Shown one piece after another: positions 47,015 through 55,530 of a stretch of DNA of 64,000 bases; positions within the stretch are counted from its first letter, which is position 1; the number at the start of each line of letters is the position of its first letter. The notes beneath the pieces were generated by a model that worked only from the letters and a program-made list of their open reading frames with translations, made no database searches and was not told the origin of the DNA. Both the position numbers and the translations under genes were made by a program. The stretch is from Acidobacteriota bacterium (GTDB lineage Bacteria; Acidobacteriota; Terriglobia; Terriglobales; Acidobacteriaceae): assembly GCA_013289765.1 (NCBI GenBank), contig JABCZI010000005.1, positions 124,001 to 188,000 of the forward strand. Direction: 5' to 3'.

Positions 47015-47254
47015 CTACCTGTCGGGAGACGCTTTTTCCGTCAAGGGCTCAAACGGTTCGGCCTGGAGCTTCCCGTTCTTCTTCAGCAAGATTTCTACCT
47101 TGCCTTCGGCTTGCTCCAATTCCTTGCGGCAAGCCGAAGAAAGGTTCATGCCTTCTTCAAAGAGAGTGAGGCTCTTTTCCAGCGGTACCTCTCCCTTTTC
47201 TAGTTCCTGAACAATTTTTTCCAGGCGCTGAAGGCACTCTTCGAATTTAGGCAA
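47015..47254 (-). CDS. xseB: exodeoxyribonuclease VII small subunit
   Basis: 79 residues, coiled: FEECLQRLEKIVQELEKGEVPLEKSLTLFEEGMNL is the family pattern. It binds the large subunit XseA, which is not in the window. It is followed on the same strand by the receiver-like gene 112 nt away and the polyprenyl synthase gene further on, a common xseB-ispA neighbourhood. Confidence 0.93.
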   Translation of the reverse strand: MPKFEECLQRLEKIVQELEKGEVPLEKSLTLFEEGMNLSSACRKELEQAEGKVEILLKKNGKLQAEPFEPLTEKASPDR

Positions 47255-47359
47255 CGGGGTTTTGCTCCTTCTCTATTGTACTGATTCATTTCTGTCGAAT
47301 GTCCAGTGTTTTTTCGTCAAAAAGTGGGGAAGCCCATTCTATTTTCCACAAAGGGAATG

Positions 47360-49222
47360 CTACGCGGTGGCCGAAGCCTTGCCGCCGAGCGCCTCAAGAA
47401 CATCCACCGCTGAGCTATACCGCCCTTGCGGTGCGCTGATTTGAGCGCCCTGTACCAGCGGCCGAACCGCAATCAGCATTTCCCTGGCAATGGCTACGCC
47501 CTCGGCTCGGGCCAGTTCTGGAGATTGAGCCCGTGCCATGCGTTCCAGGATTAAATCCGGGACGGAGACTCTCAGTTCGTTCTTCATGAACTCGGCATTC
47601 CGCACGCTGACCAACGGCCAGATCCCCGCGACTACGGGAATGCGGCAATGCTCTATTCTTCGCAGAAAGTTTTCCAGCAGACGAATGTCGAAAACGGGCT
47701 GGGTTACGGCATATTCCGCTCCCGCAGCAACCTTGTACTCAAAGCGCCGGATTTCCTCGTCAAGGTCGGTGAGTCCAGGATTCGCGCCCACCCCAATCAC
47801 AAAGCCGGTCCCGGCGCCAATCGGATTGCCCCCGATGTCTACGCCCCGGTTCAAGTTGTGAACAATATTGACCAAGCCGATCGCGTCCACATCGAATACA
47901 GCTGTCGCATCCGGATAATTCCCCATTTTCGGAGGATCGCCAGTGATGCAGATCAGGTTCCTGATACCAACCGCAGCGGCTCCGAGAAGATCACTCTGAA
48001 TGCAAAGCACATTCCTGTCACGGCAGGTGTAATGCAGAATCGGATCGATTCCCGCCTCGCGTTGAACCAGCAGTGAGAGTGCCTGATTGCTCATGCGCGC
48101 CGAAGCCCGCGGACTGTCTGGAATATTCACCGCATCCACGCCGACGGATTTCAGGAACCGCGAACCCTCCAGTTCCTTGCTGATGTCGGTTCCTTTGGGA
48201 GGAACTACTTCCACCATGGTGACGAATTCACCGCGAGCCAGCTTCGCGCCGAGACTCGATCGCTCCTCTAAGGGTTGGGCTGGGCTGGTTATCGGCGCAG
48301 ACGCTGCTCCAGCCGCCTGTGCGACGGCAGCCCTTCCTCTGGCTTCTCCCACGCGGAGAGCGGATTTCATGACGCGAATATGGTCTGGGGTCGTTCCGCA
48401 ACATCCTCCAACGATGCGGGCGCCGGCGGCGACAAACTTGCGAGCGTAGCTCGCCATGTACTCGGGAGAGCAGAGGTAGATGTTCCGGCCTTCTACAGCG
48501 CGCGGAATGCCTGCGTTCGGTTGCGCGACCAAGGGCAGGGTAGTGGCGGCGCGCACGCGTTCAATGGCGTCCAGCATGGCAACCGGTCCTACACTACAGT
48601 TGCAGCCGATCACATCGGCGCCCCACTCCTCAAGCCGGGGGGCAAAGTTCTCTGGCGTCGAGCCGTCCAGGCAGTTGCCGTCTTCGTCGATCGTAACCTG
48701 CACGATCAAAGGCAACTTCACGCCCACGTCCTTGACCGCCAGCATGGCCTGGTGCAGTTCTTCCAGGTATCCGAAGGTTTCCATCATGAGCAAATCAACG
48801 CCACCCTCGGCCAGGGCCGCGATCTGCTCGCGAAAGGCCTGACGGGCTTCTTCGAAAGACGTTTTCCCGAGCGGCTCGATTCTTGTCCCAAGCGGGCCAA
48901 CCGATCCCGCGACCCACACATCGAAACTCTTGGCGGCGTCTTTCGCGAGCCGCGCTCCCGCACGATTAATGTCACGTACTTTGTCGGCAATGCTATGCCG
49001 GGCGAGCCGGAAAGCATTGCCTCCGAACGTGTTGGTTTCGATGATTTCGGCGCCGGCTTGCAGGTAGTCGTGATGAATGGCACGAATCAGATCCGGCTGC
49101 GAAAGATTCAACTCGTCGTAGCAACGGTTGATGAAGACGCCTTTGGAATAAAGCAGGGTGCCCATCGCTCCGTCGCAAAGTATGGGTGACTGCTTGATGC
49201 GGGTAAGAAGGTCAGCTGACAT
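47360..49222 (-). CDS. yitJ: bifunctional homocysteine S-methyltransferase / 5,10-methylenetetrahydrofolate reductase
   Basis: 620 residues, two domains. The N-terminal homocysteine methyltransferase (1-290) has LCDGAMGTLLY, ETNTFGGNAFR and the Zn motif GCNCSVGPVAML plus VGGCCGTTPDHI with the paired cysteines. The C-terminal MTHFR domain (330-610) has MVEVVPPKGTDISKEL, ITGDPPKMGNYPDATAVFD and VTQPVFD. It remethylates homocysteine to methionine and makes the methyl donor. The fusion is like YitJ of Bacillus. No SAM riboswitch is seen upstream. Confidence 0.93.
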   Translation of the reverse strand: MSADLLTRIKQSPILCDGAMGTLLYSKGVFINRCYDELNLSQPDLIRAIHHDYLQAGAEIIETNTFGGNAFRLARHSIADKVRDINRAGARLAKDAAKSFDVWVAGSVGPLGTRIEPLGKTSFEEARQAFREQIAALAEGGVDLLMMETFGYLEELHQAMLAVKDVGVKLPLIVQVTIDEDGNCLDGSTPENFAPRLEEWGADVIGCNCSVGPVAMLDAIERVRAATTLPLVAQPNAGIPRAVEGRNIYLCSPEYMASYARKFVAAGARIVGGCCGTTPDHIRVMKSALRVGEARGRAAVAQAAGAASAPITSPAQPLEERSSLGAKLARGEFVTMVEVVPPKGTDISKELEGSRFLKSVGVDAVNIPDSPRASARMSNQALSLLVQREAGIDPILHYTCRDRNVLCIQSDLLGAAAVGIRNLICITGDPPKMGNYPDATAVFDVDAIGLVNIVHNLNRGVDIGGNPIGAGTGFVIGVGANPGLTDLDEEIRRFEYKVAAGAEYAVTQPVFDIRLLENFLRRIEHCRIPVVAGIWPLVSVRNAEFMKNELRVSVPDLILERMARAQSPELARAEGVAIAREMLIAVRPLVQGAQISAPQGRYSSAVDVLEALGGKASATA

Positions 49223-49327
49223 GGATTAGTCAGAATACAGGATGCGTACACTTTCTTGCATCCCAGTTAAGAGGAGAGGATTGCTGAGCGTATTTGCATG
49301 GATCTCCGCAAGTCCGGTCTCGCGCTC

Positions 49328-49336
49328 TGCTATAAT
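49328..49336 (+). promoter_or_regulatory. extended -10 promoter of the lipoprotein propeller gene
   Basis: TGCTATAAT, a perfect -10 hexamer with the TGn extension, 53 nt before the TTG start at 49389; no clear -35. Confidence 0.5.
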
Positions 49337-49388
49337 CCCCTATTTCACGCATAAATCTATCGTTTTCCTGCAGTTAGGAGCTTGACGT

Positions 49389-50684
49389 TTGAAGAGAACC
49401 AGTCTTTTGTCCGCGCTGTTAGCCACTGCCTGCACTTTGGTTTCCTGTAACAAAGGACTCAATGTAACCAAGCCGCCGAGCGGGCTGACGACGCGCGTTT
49501 TCGCATCGCAGGGAGTTTCCAGCTTATCGTCAGCCGCGGGGCTGGTAATCATTGATGCCAGCCTGGACATCCTGCCGCGAGTTTCACAGATCCCTGCGGG
49601 CACGGCTCCCGGACTGATGGTGCTATCGCCGCAAAGAACAACTGTGCTGGTGTTCGATTCGGCGACGAACAGCGTGGAAGTTGTAAACTCGAAAACCGAG
49701 ACCCTCACCGGAAGCGTCCAACTTCCCGGCCCGAGCACGAGCATGGTTGCGCCTGGTACTGGCTACGGTTACGCAGCCGTGCCTAATGCCGTTCTGAACG
49801 GCTCAGCGCCGGGAGCGGTTGTAGTTATGAACCTTACCTCCGGGGGCATCGCGGCCACGATCAACGTGCCGAATGCGCAAACCGTAGTCGCAAGTCCGGA
49901 TGGAACCGAGCTTTTGGTTTTTAGCAGCGATTCCGATTCCATAACCCTTGTATCGCCCTTCTCGGTTAACACGGGAAATCCGGTTACGACGATCGTTCCC
50001 GGGTTTGATCGCCCAGTAAATGCGGTGTTTGGGAGCAACGGCGCGGCCTATATTTTGAATTGCGGCCCACAGTGTGGCAGTTCCAGCGCTAGCGCCAGCG
50101 TGCAGCTTCTGAACTTTGGCGCCACGCCCAGCGCCGGCGCATCCGTGGCAGTTGACGGCGCTACCATCGGCCTCATCAACGGGAGCACGCTTTATGTAGC
50201 TGGGACTGCCACGGCTTCAGCAAGCAATACCTCGCCAAACAATCTCTGCGGCCAAACGACGACTGCCAAGATCTTCTGCGGCCGACTCGATCTTGTCGAT
50301 CTCGGATCGATGACGGTGACCAATAGCCTGATCATCACTGATGGTTATCATGACCGCATGAATATGAGCGGCAATGGGCAGCTTTTCATCGGGTCGCACA
50401 CTTGCAGCAATGTGGGTAATGTCAATGCGCCGCAGGGCGAAGTGCGCGGCTGCTTGTCGATATTCAATACCACGACAGGAGCGGTCGTCATTCCGCCGGA
50501 CAACGGCGATGTGACCGGGCTGCAAGGCTTTACCGACCGTTTCGTTGAGTACGTAGCGGAAGGCGGGAACCTGCGGGTTTACGACACGACAAAAAATATA
50601 CTTCTGATCAACTCTACGCTTACCACCGGGACCATCAACATTACCGGACAAATTATCGACGTAAAGGCTGTTGATTTCTACTAG
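49389..50684 (+). CDS. lipoprotein with YVTN-type beta-propeller repeats
   Basis: Exported protein of 431 residues. Signal peptide MKRTSLLSALLATACTLVSC ends at a Cys that fits a lipobox (LVSC), so it is probably lipid-anchored. The rest contains propeller repeats such as VVASPDGTELLVFSSDSDSI and low-complexity Ser/Thr/Gly stretches, with FDSATNSVEVVNSKTETLTG. TTG start with GGAG eight bases upstream. Function not known; such proteins are usually surface or cell-wall binding. Confidence 0.78.
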   Translation: MKRTSLLSALLATACTLVSCNKGLNVTKPPSGLTTRVFASQGVSSLSSAAGLVIIDASLDILPRVSQIPAGTAPGLMVLSPQRTTVLVFDSATNSVEVVNSKTETLTGSVQLPGPSTSMVAPGTGYGYAAVPNAVLNGSAPGAVVVMNLTSGGIAATINVPNAQTVVASPDGTELLVFSSDSDSITLVSPFSVNTGNPVTTIVPGFDRPVNAVFGSNGAAYILNCGPQCGSSSASASVQLLNFGATPSAGASVAVDGATIGLINGSTLYVAGTATASASNTSPNNLCGQTTTAKIFCGRLDLVDLGSMTVTNSLIITDGYHDRMNMSGNGQLFIGSHTCSNVGNVNAPQGEVRGCLSIFNTTTGAVVIPPDNGDVTGLQGFTDRFVEYVAEGGNLRVYDTTKNILLINSTLTTGTINITGQIIDVKAVDFY

Positions 50685-50695
50685 CGGCGCTGGTG

Positions 50696-53161
50696 TTACT
50701 TTGCTGGTTCCAGCAGCAGCCGATGCACTTTGTTCGCCTCTACCGCTCGCGGGGTGAACGGCAGCGTGAATGTAAAGCCTTCGTACCAAGCATTCCATTG
50801 ATCAAGATAGTAAGGGCTAAGAAAATTTCCGCCCTGGCCGGTGACCGTATTCAATGTGGATTGGTCGAGGTCGGCAAGGTTCGCGGTGAAGCGTTCGGAA
50901 GGTCCGTGGTGATGCGTCACAGCTTTTACGGTGTAACCGCTGCCCGACTGTTCTTTCACACCAGGCGCAGCCCAGCGCCGAATTAACGGAATCTTCCCTA
51001 GCACCGGATGGTCAATTTCAACCGTGTTTACGCTTCCCCAGGTCCAGCTCGACAGATTCTTGGGAGCTGACGCCTCGCTGACGGCACTTTCCACCGCTGC
51101 AGCAATCAGTTCGTCGTAGTTCGAATATTTTTCCGGAAGCCACCGCTTGGGCTGATGCAGCAATACATTCTGCAGCCACACGGTTTGCATCTGCCAATGG
51201 TAAGTTTTCCAACTCAGCATTCCATCCTGCTGCTTCGGATCGTCCGGGGCAGACCCCAGGCGGGGCTCGAGCAGTAATCGCGTCAGTTCCTGTGCCGAAC
51301 GCACCGCGATTGTTGCTGCCGTCGAAGAAGCAGCCATTCGTCCGTCCCAGTTGCGCATAAGATCGGCAGCCTGTTTGGCGCGCGCCGAAGGTTTCGATGC
51401 ATGATCGATGGCGTACACAAAACGCTCCGCAGCGAAGAGATCATTTTCCGAGTGAATATCGGTCTGAAGCGCAAGCATATCGGAAGGCGCAAATTTTCGG
51501 CCGGATTGCAGCACATGATAAATCCGCTCGGTGCGCCAAGGCGCTTCCCAGGCGGAGCTAATGGAGTAGGGGAAATCGTCTGGCGCAATGCGCCCATTCG
51601 CCGTAGCTATTATTCCCGACGGAGGGTTATAGATGTGCGGCAGCTTTTCGAAAGGAATATAGCCAGTCCATTCGTGCGCGTCGTCTGCGCCGCTGACCGG
51701 CTGACTGCCGTCGCCGGCGGCGCGAATCGGAACGCGGCCCGTGGCCTGGTATCCGATGTTGCCATCGACATCGGCATAAACCACGTTTTGTCCCGGAGCA
51801 TCGAGTTGAGCGAACGCTTTGCGAAATTCCTCCCAGTTCTGTGCCGTATCAATATCAAAAAAGGGCATGTGCAGGCCATCATACAAAGTCCAACGCAGCG
51901 CTACCGCGCGGGTTTCTCCCTGCAAAATATCTGTGATGATCGGGCCATGCCGTGTAGTTTTCACGTCAAGGTTTACATCGGGCTTGCTCTTGACATGAAT
52001 GACCTCGATGCGGTGCTCGGGCTGCTGCCAGCCGCCCGGCGTCTCGTATGCTCCCTCCCGATTGAAGTTCTCGATAAATGCATCTGCCACCGTTGGTCCA
52101 ACGTTCGTAAAGCCCCACGCGATCCGCTGGTTGTGCCCAACGATGACGTAAGGCATGCCGGGCAGGGTAACTCCAGCGACATCAAGGTTGCCAGATTTGA
52201 GATGCGCTTCGTACCACAGGTTCGGCATCTGATGCCCAAGATGCATGTCATTCGACAGCAGCGGCTTGCCGGTGACGGAATGCGCTCCTGAGACCACCCA
52301 ATCGTTCGATCCATTCACGGCTTCGGGAGTGTGCTGTGCCCAGATCTCCTCCGTGGTGCTGCGCTGTCGTGTCACCGAGTTATCAGGTCCATCGTCCTCG
52401 TCATCCTCATCGTCGGAGTCCACCGGAGTCTGCTGATCGTTGAGGTTTTCCCGCATGACCGTGGGCGGGCGGTCGTGCCAGGAACGGTTGACATAGAGAT
52501 CGAAGGTCAACTCGGGTCCCAGCTTGCCTAGAATTCTTTCTCTATCTAGTGCATCCCGGAAAGTGTAAAAGTTGAGGTCCTTTACCATCTGGTTGGCGAT
52601 GACAATGGAATCCTCCGCCAGCCAGGGCTGCGGCCGATACTTTAGAATCCGGAACTCAATGGGAAGGCGGCTGCCGTGGTTTTCGATGAAGGCATTTACT
52701 CCGCGCGCGTAGGCGTCAAAGTACGAGTGATCGCGAGGACTTGCCATCTGCAACGACTTCCTGGCCGCAGCGCGCAGCCCGAGGACACGTTGCTCGCGGT
52801 CGATCTTAAGCGTCTCCTCGCCCAGAATCTCGGATAGTTCTCCGGATGCGAAGCGCCGCATGATATCCATCTGCCAAAGCCGATCCTGGGCCGTGATGTA
52901 ACCTTGGGCAAAAAACAAGTCTGCCAGGGTAGCGGCCTCGATTGCCGGGACGCCGTGGGCGTCCCGCGTCACCTTCACACTCGCGGACAGACCATTCACC
53001 GGGATGCTTCCATCCAGCTTGGGCAGCGCGGCGCGCGCGACGGAATACGCATAAGCGAGCGCGGAAACGACTAGCAAAAGAAGTATCAATAGTATCCAGA
53101 GAAGAATGCGTACGCCGGTCGAACGCCGGGTAGCAGCCGTGGTCGCCGTAACTGTTGTCAT
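50696..53161 (-). CDS. penicillin acylase family (Ntn) amidohydrolase
   Basis: Periplasmic N-terminal-nucleophile amidase precursor of 821 residues, split by autoproteolysis. One N-terminal membrane helix (LLWILLILLLLVVSALAYAY) starts near 20; the alpha region ends in an acidic linker (DSDDEDDEDDGPD), and the beta chain would begin at the Ser of NGSNDWVVSG, followed by GKPLLSNDMHLGHQMPNLWYE. C-terminal signature NLADLDQSTLNTVTGQGGNF is typical. Substrate may be an acyl-homoserine lactone or an acyl-amide; not determinable. I set ATG 53161 because the in-frame extension to 53290 runs through a dispersed repeat and the Fur box. Confidence 0.9.
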   Translation of the reverse strand: MTTVTATTAATRRSTGVRILLWILLILLLLVVSALAYAYSVARAALPKLDGSIPVNGLSASVKVTRDAHGVPAIEAATLADLFFAQGYITAQDRLWQMDIMRRFASGELSEILGEETLKIDREQRVLGLRAAARKSLQMASPRDHSYFDAYARGVNAFIENHGSRLPIEFRILKYRPQPWLAEDSIVIANQMVKDLNFYTFRDALDRERILGKLGPELTFDLYVNRSWHDRPPTVMRENLNDQQTPVDSDDEDDEDDGPDNSVTRQRSTTEEIWAQHTPEAVNGSNDWVVSGAHSVTGKPLLSNDMHLGHQMPNLWYEAHLKSGNLDVAGVTLPGMPYVIVGHNQRIAWGFTNVGPTVADAFIENFNREGAYETPGGWQQPEHRIEVIHVKSKPDVNLDVKTTRHGPIITDILQGETRAVALRWTLYDGLHMPFFDIDTAQNWEEFRKAFAQLDAPGQNVVYADVDGNIGYQATGRVPIRAAGDGSQPVSGADDAHEWTGYIPFEKLPHIYNPPSGIIATANGRIAPDDFPYSISSAWEAPWRTERIYHVLQSGRKFAPSDMLALQTDIHSENDLFAAERFVYAIDHASKPSARAKQAADLMRNWDGRMAASSTAATIAVRSAQELTRLLLEPRLGSAPDDPKQQDGMLSWKTYHWQMQTVWLQNVLLHQPKRWLPEKYSNYDELIAAAVESAVSEASAPKNLSSWTWGSVNTVEIDHPVLGKIPLIRRWAAPGVKEQSGSGYTVKAVTHHHGPSERFTANLADLDQSTLNTVTGQGGNFLSPYYLDQWNAWYEGFTFTLPFTPRAVEANKVHRLLLEPAK

Positions 53162-53220
53162 GGGCACATCGATTCTAGGTGAGGCAGGCACACGGCACAA
53201 ATACCATAAAGAAGCCCATC

Positions 53221-53255
53221 GTTCTTCTTTGTGTAACTTCGTGTCCTTTGTGGTT
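53221..53255. repeat. dispersed AACCACAAAGG repeat, copy 2 (inverted)
   Basis: Read on the minus strand it is AACCACAAAGGACACGAAG then TTACACAAAGAAGAAC. It matches the copy at 45503-45540 in most positions. It lies in the penicillin acylase/Fur intergenic region. Confidence 0.7.
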
Positions 53256-53268
53256 GACACCTTGCTCC

Positions 53269-53289
53269 TGAAAATGAATTTCATTTTCA
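53269..53289. promoter_or_regulatory. Fur-type box, perfect 10-1-10 palindrome
   Basis: TGAAAATGAA, T, TTCATTTTCA form a perfect inverted repeat with one central base. Core 19 nt aligns with the 9-1-9 form of the classical Fur box GATAATGAtAATCATTATC. It ends 28 nt before the Fur-family start codon, and 107 nt before the penicillin acylase start on the other strand. Autoregulation and control of the divergent gene are inferred. Confidence 0.8.
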
Positions 53290-53317
53290 AGATGCCCGAA
53301 TGCTATTCTGACTCTTC

Positions 53318-53818
53318 ATGCTGCAGAAGCGCATCGATGACCAGCCTTCAATTTCCCGCGAGATGGTGCGCGCGGCTCAGGATATTTTGCACCGGCACCT
53401 TAAGCGGGTTGGTTTGAAGCAGACCGCGCAGCGAGACACGATTTTGCGCTCCTTCCTCGAAACTCGCGACCACCTTTCGACCGACGAATTGCATCGCTTA
53501 GTGCAGAAGAAGGATGCAGGCATCGGTTACACAACCGTCTATCGCACGCTGAAGTTGCTGGCCGAATGCGGCCTGGCCAGCGAGGTTGCATTCCACGATG
53601 GAATTGCGCGCTATGAGCACCAGTACAACCGGCGCAGCCATCATCATATGGTTTGCACCGAGTGCGGAAGTTCAGTGGAGTTCTTCTCCAATGAAGTGGA
53701 CCAATTGGAGCAGGAAATTGGCCGCAGACACAACTATGCAACGACTCGTCACACTTTCCAAATCTATGGCGTTTGTGAGGATTGCCGCAAGAAAAACGGT
53801 GACCGGCGGCCGGTCTGA
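53318..53818 (+). CDS. fur: Fur-family metalloregulator
   Basis: Metal-dependent DNA-binding repressor, 166 residues. The N-terminal winged helix runs through GLKQTAQRDTILRSFLETRDHLSTDEL and IGYTTVYRTLKLLAECGLASE (DNA-recognition helix). RRSHHHMVCTECG and CEDC supply the structural Zn sites. Length and CxxC pairs fit Fur/Zur/PerR; which metal it senses is not certain. Its own promoter region carries a Fur-box-like palindrome 28 nt upstream. The next gene, a zinc-ribbon protein, follows after 2 nt. Confidence 0.93.
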   Translation: MLQKRIDDQPSISREMVRAAQDILHRHLKRVGLKQTAQRDTILRSFLETRDHLSTDELHRLVQKKDAGIGYTTVYRTLKLLAECGLASEVAFHDGIARYEHQYNRRSHHHMVCTECGSSVEFFSNEVDQLEQEIGRRHNYATTRHTFQIYGVCEDCRKKNGDRRPV

Positions 53819-53820
53819 AG

Positions 53821-54276
53821 ATGCCTATCATCTGTCCTAATTGCGCCGCCTCAATGCCCGATACTGCTGCCTTTTGTCCCATCTGCGGCTGCGGTATGCG
53901 ACCATCCACGCGCGCGCAGGGGATGGTCGGAGTGCTGCCTGAGAAGTTGGCGGGCGCACTATCTTATTTCATATTGCCGGCCCTGCTATTCCTTTTGGTC
54001 GAGCCCTACAAGAGCAACCGCTTTGTGCGCTTCCATTCTTTTCAATGTATTGGAATGTCTCTGGCGGCCGTAGTTATTGGGGCGATTCTTCGAATTTCGG
54101 GTGTCGTGCTATTTATTATTCCAGTCCTCGGTCCTTTGCTCGTCTCGCTGGTATCGATGGTTGTAAGCTTGGCATTTTTGATTCTCTGGATTGTGCTGAT
54201 CGTGAAGGCTCTACAGGGGGAGATGTTTAAAATTCCCCTGGTAGGTGACTTCGCGGAACACCAAACGTTGTCGTAG
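53821..54276 (+). CDS. zinc-ribbon membrane protein, DUF4870-like
   Basis: A 151-residue protein. The N-terminal zinc ribbon has ICPNCAASMPDTAAFCPICG; the rest has three hydrophobic helices (YFILPALLFLLVEPY, AAVVIGAILRISGVVLFII, LVSLVSMVVSLAFLILWIVLIV) like DUF4870 proteins. Starts 2 nt after the Fur-family gene on the same strand, so it is probably in the Fur operon. Function unknown. Confidence 0.82.
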   Translation: MPIICPNCAASMPDTAAFCPICGCGMRPSTRAQGMVGVLPEKLAGALSYFILPALLFLLVEPYKSNRFVRFHSFQCIGMSLAAVVIGAILRISGVVLFIIPVLGPLLVSLVSMVVSLAFLILWIVLIVKALQGEMFKIPLVGDFAEHQTLS

Positions 54277-54532
54277 GTGCAGTCGCTGGTACCGCGATAA
54301 GCAGGTTAAGTGCCGACGCACCTAGAGATCACGTAAAGGTATGGTTCCGTAAAATGGGGCTGTTCCCAAGCCTTCGTTTTTAGCAGCGAAGGGATCGGCG
54401 CATATGGCGACTGCCGTGGCCCTTGACTTTCTTTCTCTAAGCTGTCATTCCTATTAGCTTTTACCTTGCGCCCCGAAATGCGCCGGAAGTGGTTTTGGGG
54501 CGACGGGAATTCTTGGTTCACTGGGGCGTTGA

Positions 54533-55507
54533 TTGAAAGTTAAAGTCTTCTACCACGATAAGTGTTTCGATGGAGCTTCTTCGGCAGCGCTTTTCTCCCG
54601 CTTTTATCGCGAGCGAATTCGCGAAGACGCCGACTTCACCTTCTCCGGATTGTTGCATCGCGCCGGTGCGCTGTTTAACGAGTCTGATTTCGACGGCGAC
54701 GAAAATGCCATCGTCGATTTCAAGTACTCCAGTTCGCCAAAGATCACCTGGTGGTTCGACCATCACGAGAGCGCATTCCTCTCTCCCGACGACGCTGCTC
54801 ATTTCGAGCGCGACCAGAGCAATCGAAAATTCTACGATCCCGACTTCAAATCCTGCACCAGCTTTATTGCCATGATCGCGCAACAGCGCTTTGGCTTTGA
54901 TCCCGCTCCCATGGCTGACCTTATATGCTGGACTGACATCATTGATGCTGCCCAATATCCCGACGCGAAGACCGCGGTGGAAATGCGGGAACCCGCGATG
55001 AAGCTGACCATGGTGATTGAATCCGCGCCCGATCAGCGTTTCGTGCCGAATTTGATCCCGCTACTGGCGACGAAGCCGCTGGCTGCAATCTTGGAAGAGC
55101 CCTTCGTAGCGCCACTTTTGCCGCCACTTCTGCGCCGCCACGAACTCTCCAAAGAGATCCTTAAGCAACGGACTGAGTGTAAAGATGGGACGATTTTCTT
55201 CGACGTCGCCGATCACGATCTCGAAGGTTATAACAAGTTCGTACCCTATTATCTGCATCCCGAATCCATTTACAGCGTAGGGCTCAGTAAAAGTAGTTTT
55301 CGTGTGAAAGTGTCGGTCGGATCGAATCCCTGGGCTCCAGAGGAACCGGTGGTTAACCTGGCGAAGATATGCGAGCGCTACGGCGGAGGCGGACACGCCC
55401 GCGTGGGCGCTATTTCATTCAACGTCAACCAGCATGCTGAAGCGATCCAAGCTTCGCGGGATATCGTCAACGAACTGCGCGCTGCAGTGCGTTCGGGAAA
55501 ACGCTGA
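54533..55507 (+). CDS. DHH-family phosphoesterase
   Basis: 324 residues. The DHH metal motif is WWFDHHES near residue 74; an upstream YHDKCFDGASSA supplies the first metal ligands and the C-terminal GGGGHARVGAISF is the DHHA1 substrate motif. Family members cleave cyclic dinucleotides, nano-RNA or pyrophosphate; the assignment within DHH/DHHA1 is open. TTG start (54533), GGGG in front. Not obviously operonic; 255 nt from the gene before. Confidence 0.8.
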   Translation: MKVKVFYHDKCFDGASSAALFSRFYRERIREDADFTFSGLLHRAGALFNESDFDGDENAIVDFKYSSSPKITWWFDHHESAFLSPDDAAHFERDQSNRKFYDPDFKSCTSFIAMIAQQRFGFDPAPMADLICWTDIIDAAQYPDAKTAVEMREPAMKLTMVIESAPDQRFVPNLIPLLATKPLAAILEEPFVAPLLPPLLRRHELSKEILKQRTECKDGTIFFDVADHDLEGYNKFVPYYLHPESIYSVGLSKSSFRVKVSVGSNPWAPEEPVVNLAKICERYGGGGHARVGAISFNVNQHAEAIQASRDIVNELRAAVRSGKR

Positions 55508-55530
55508 ACACAAAATTTCACGGCATTTAC

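Noticed and set aside
49223-49388. Possible SAM riboswitch before the homocysteine methyltransferase gene
   Set aside because: No SAM-I or SAM-II core sequence in either direction; only a short GGATGC/GCATCC hairpin.
53162-53290. N-terminal extension of penicillin acylase to 53290
   Set aside because: It would translate through the dispersed repeat and the Fur box and displace the membrane helix from the N-terminus.
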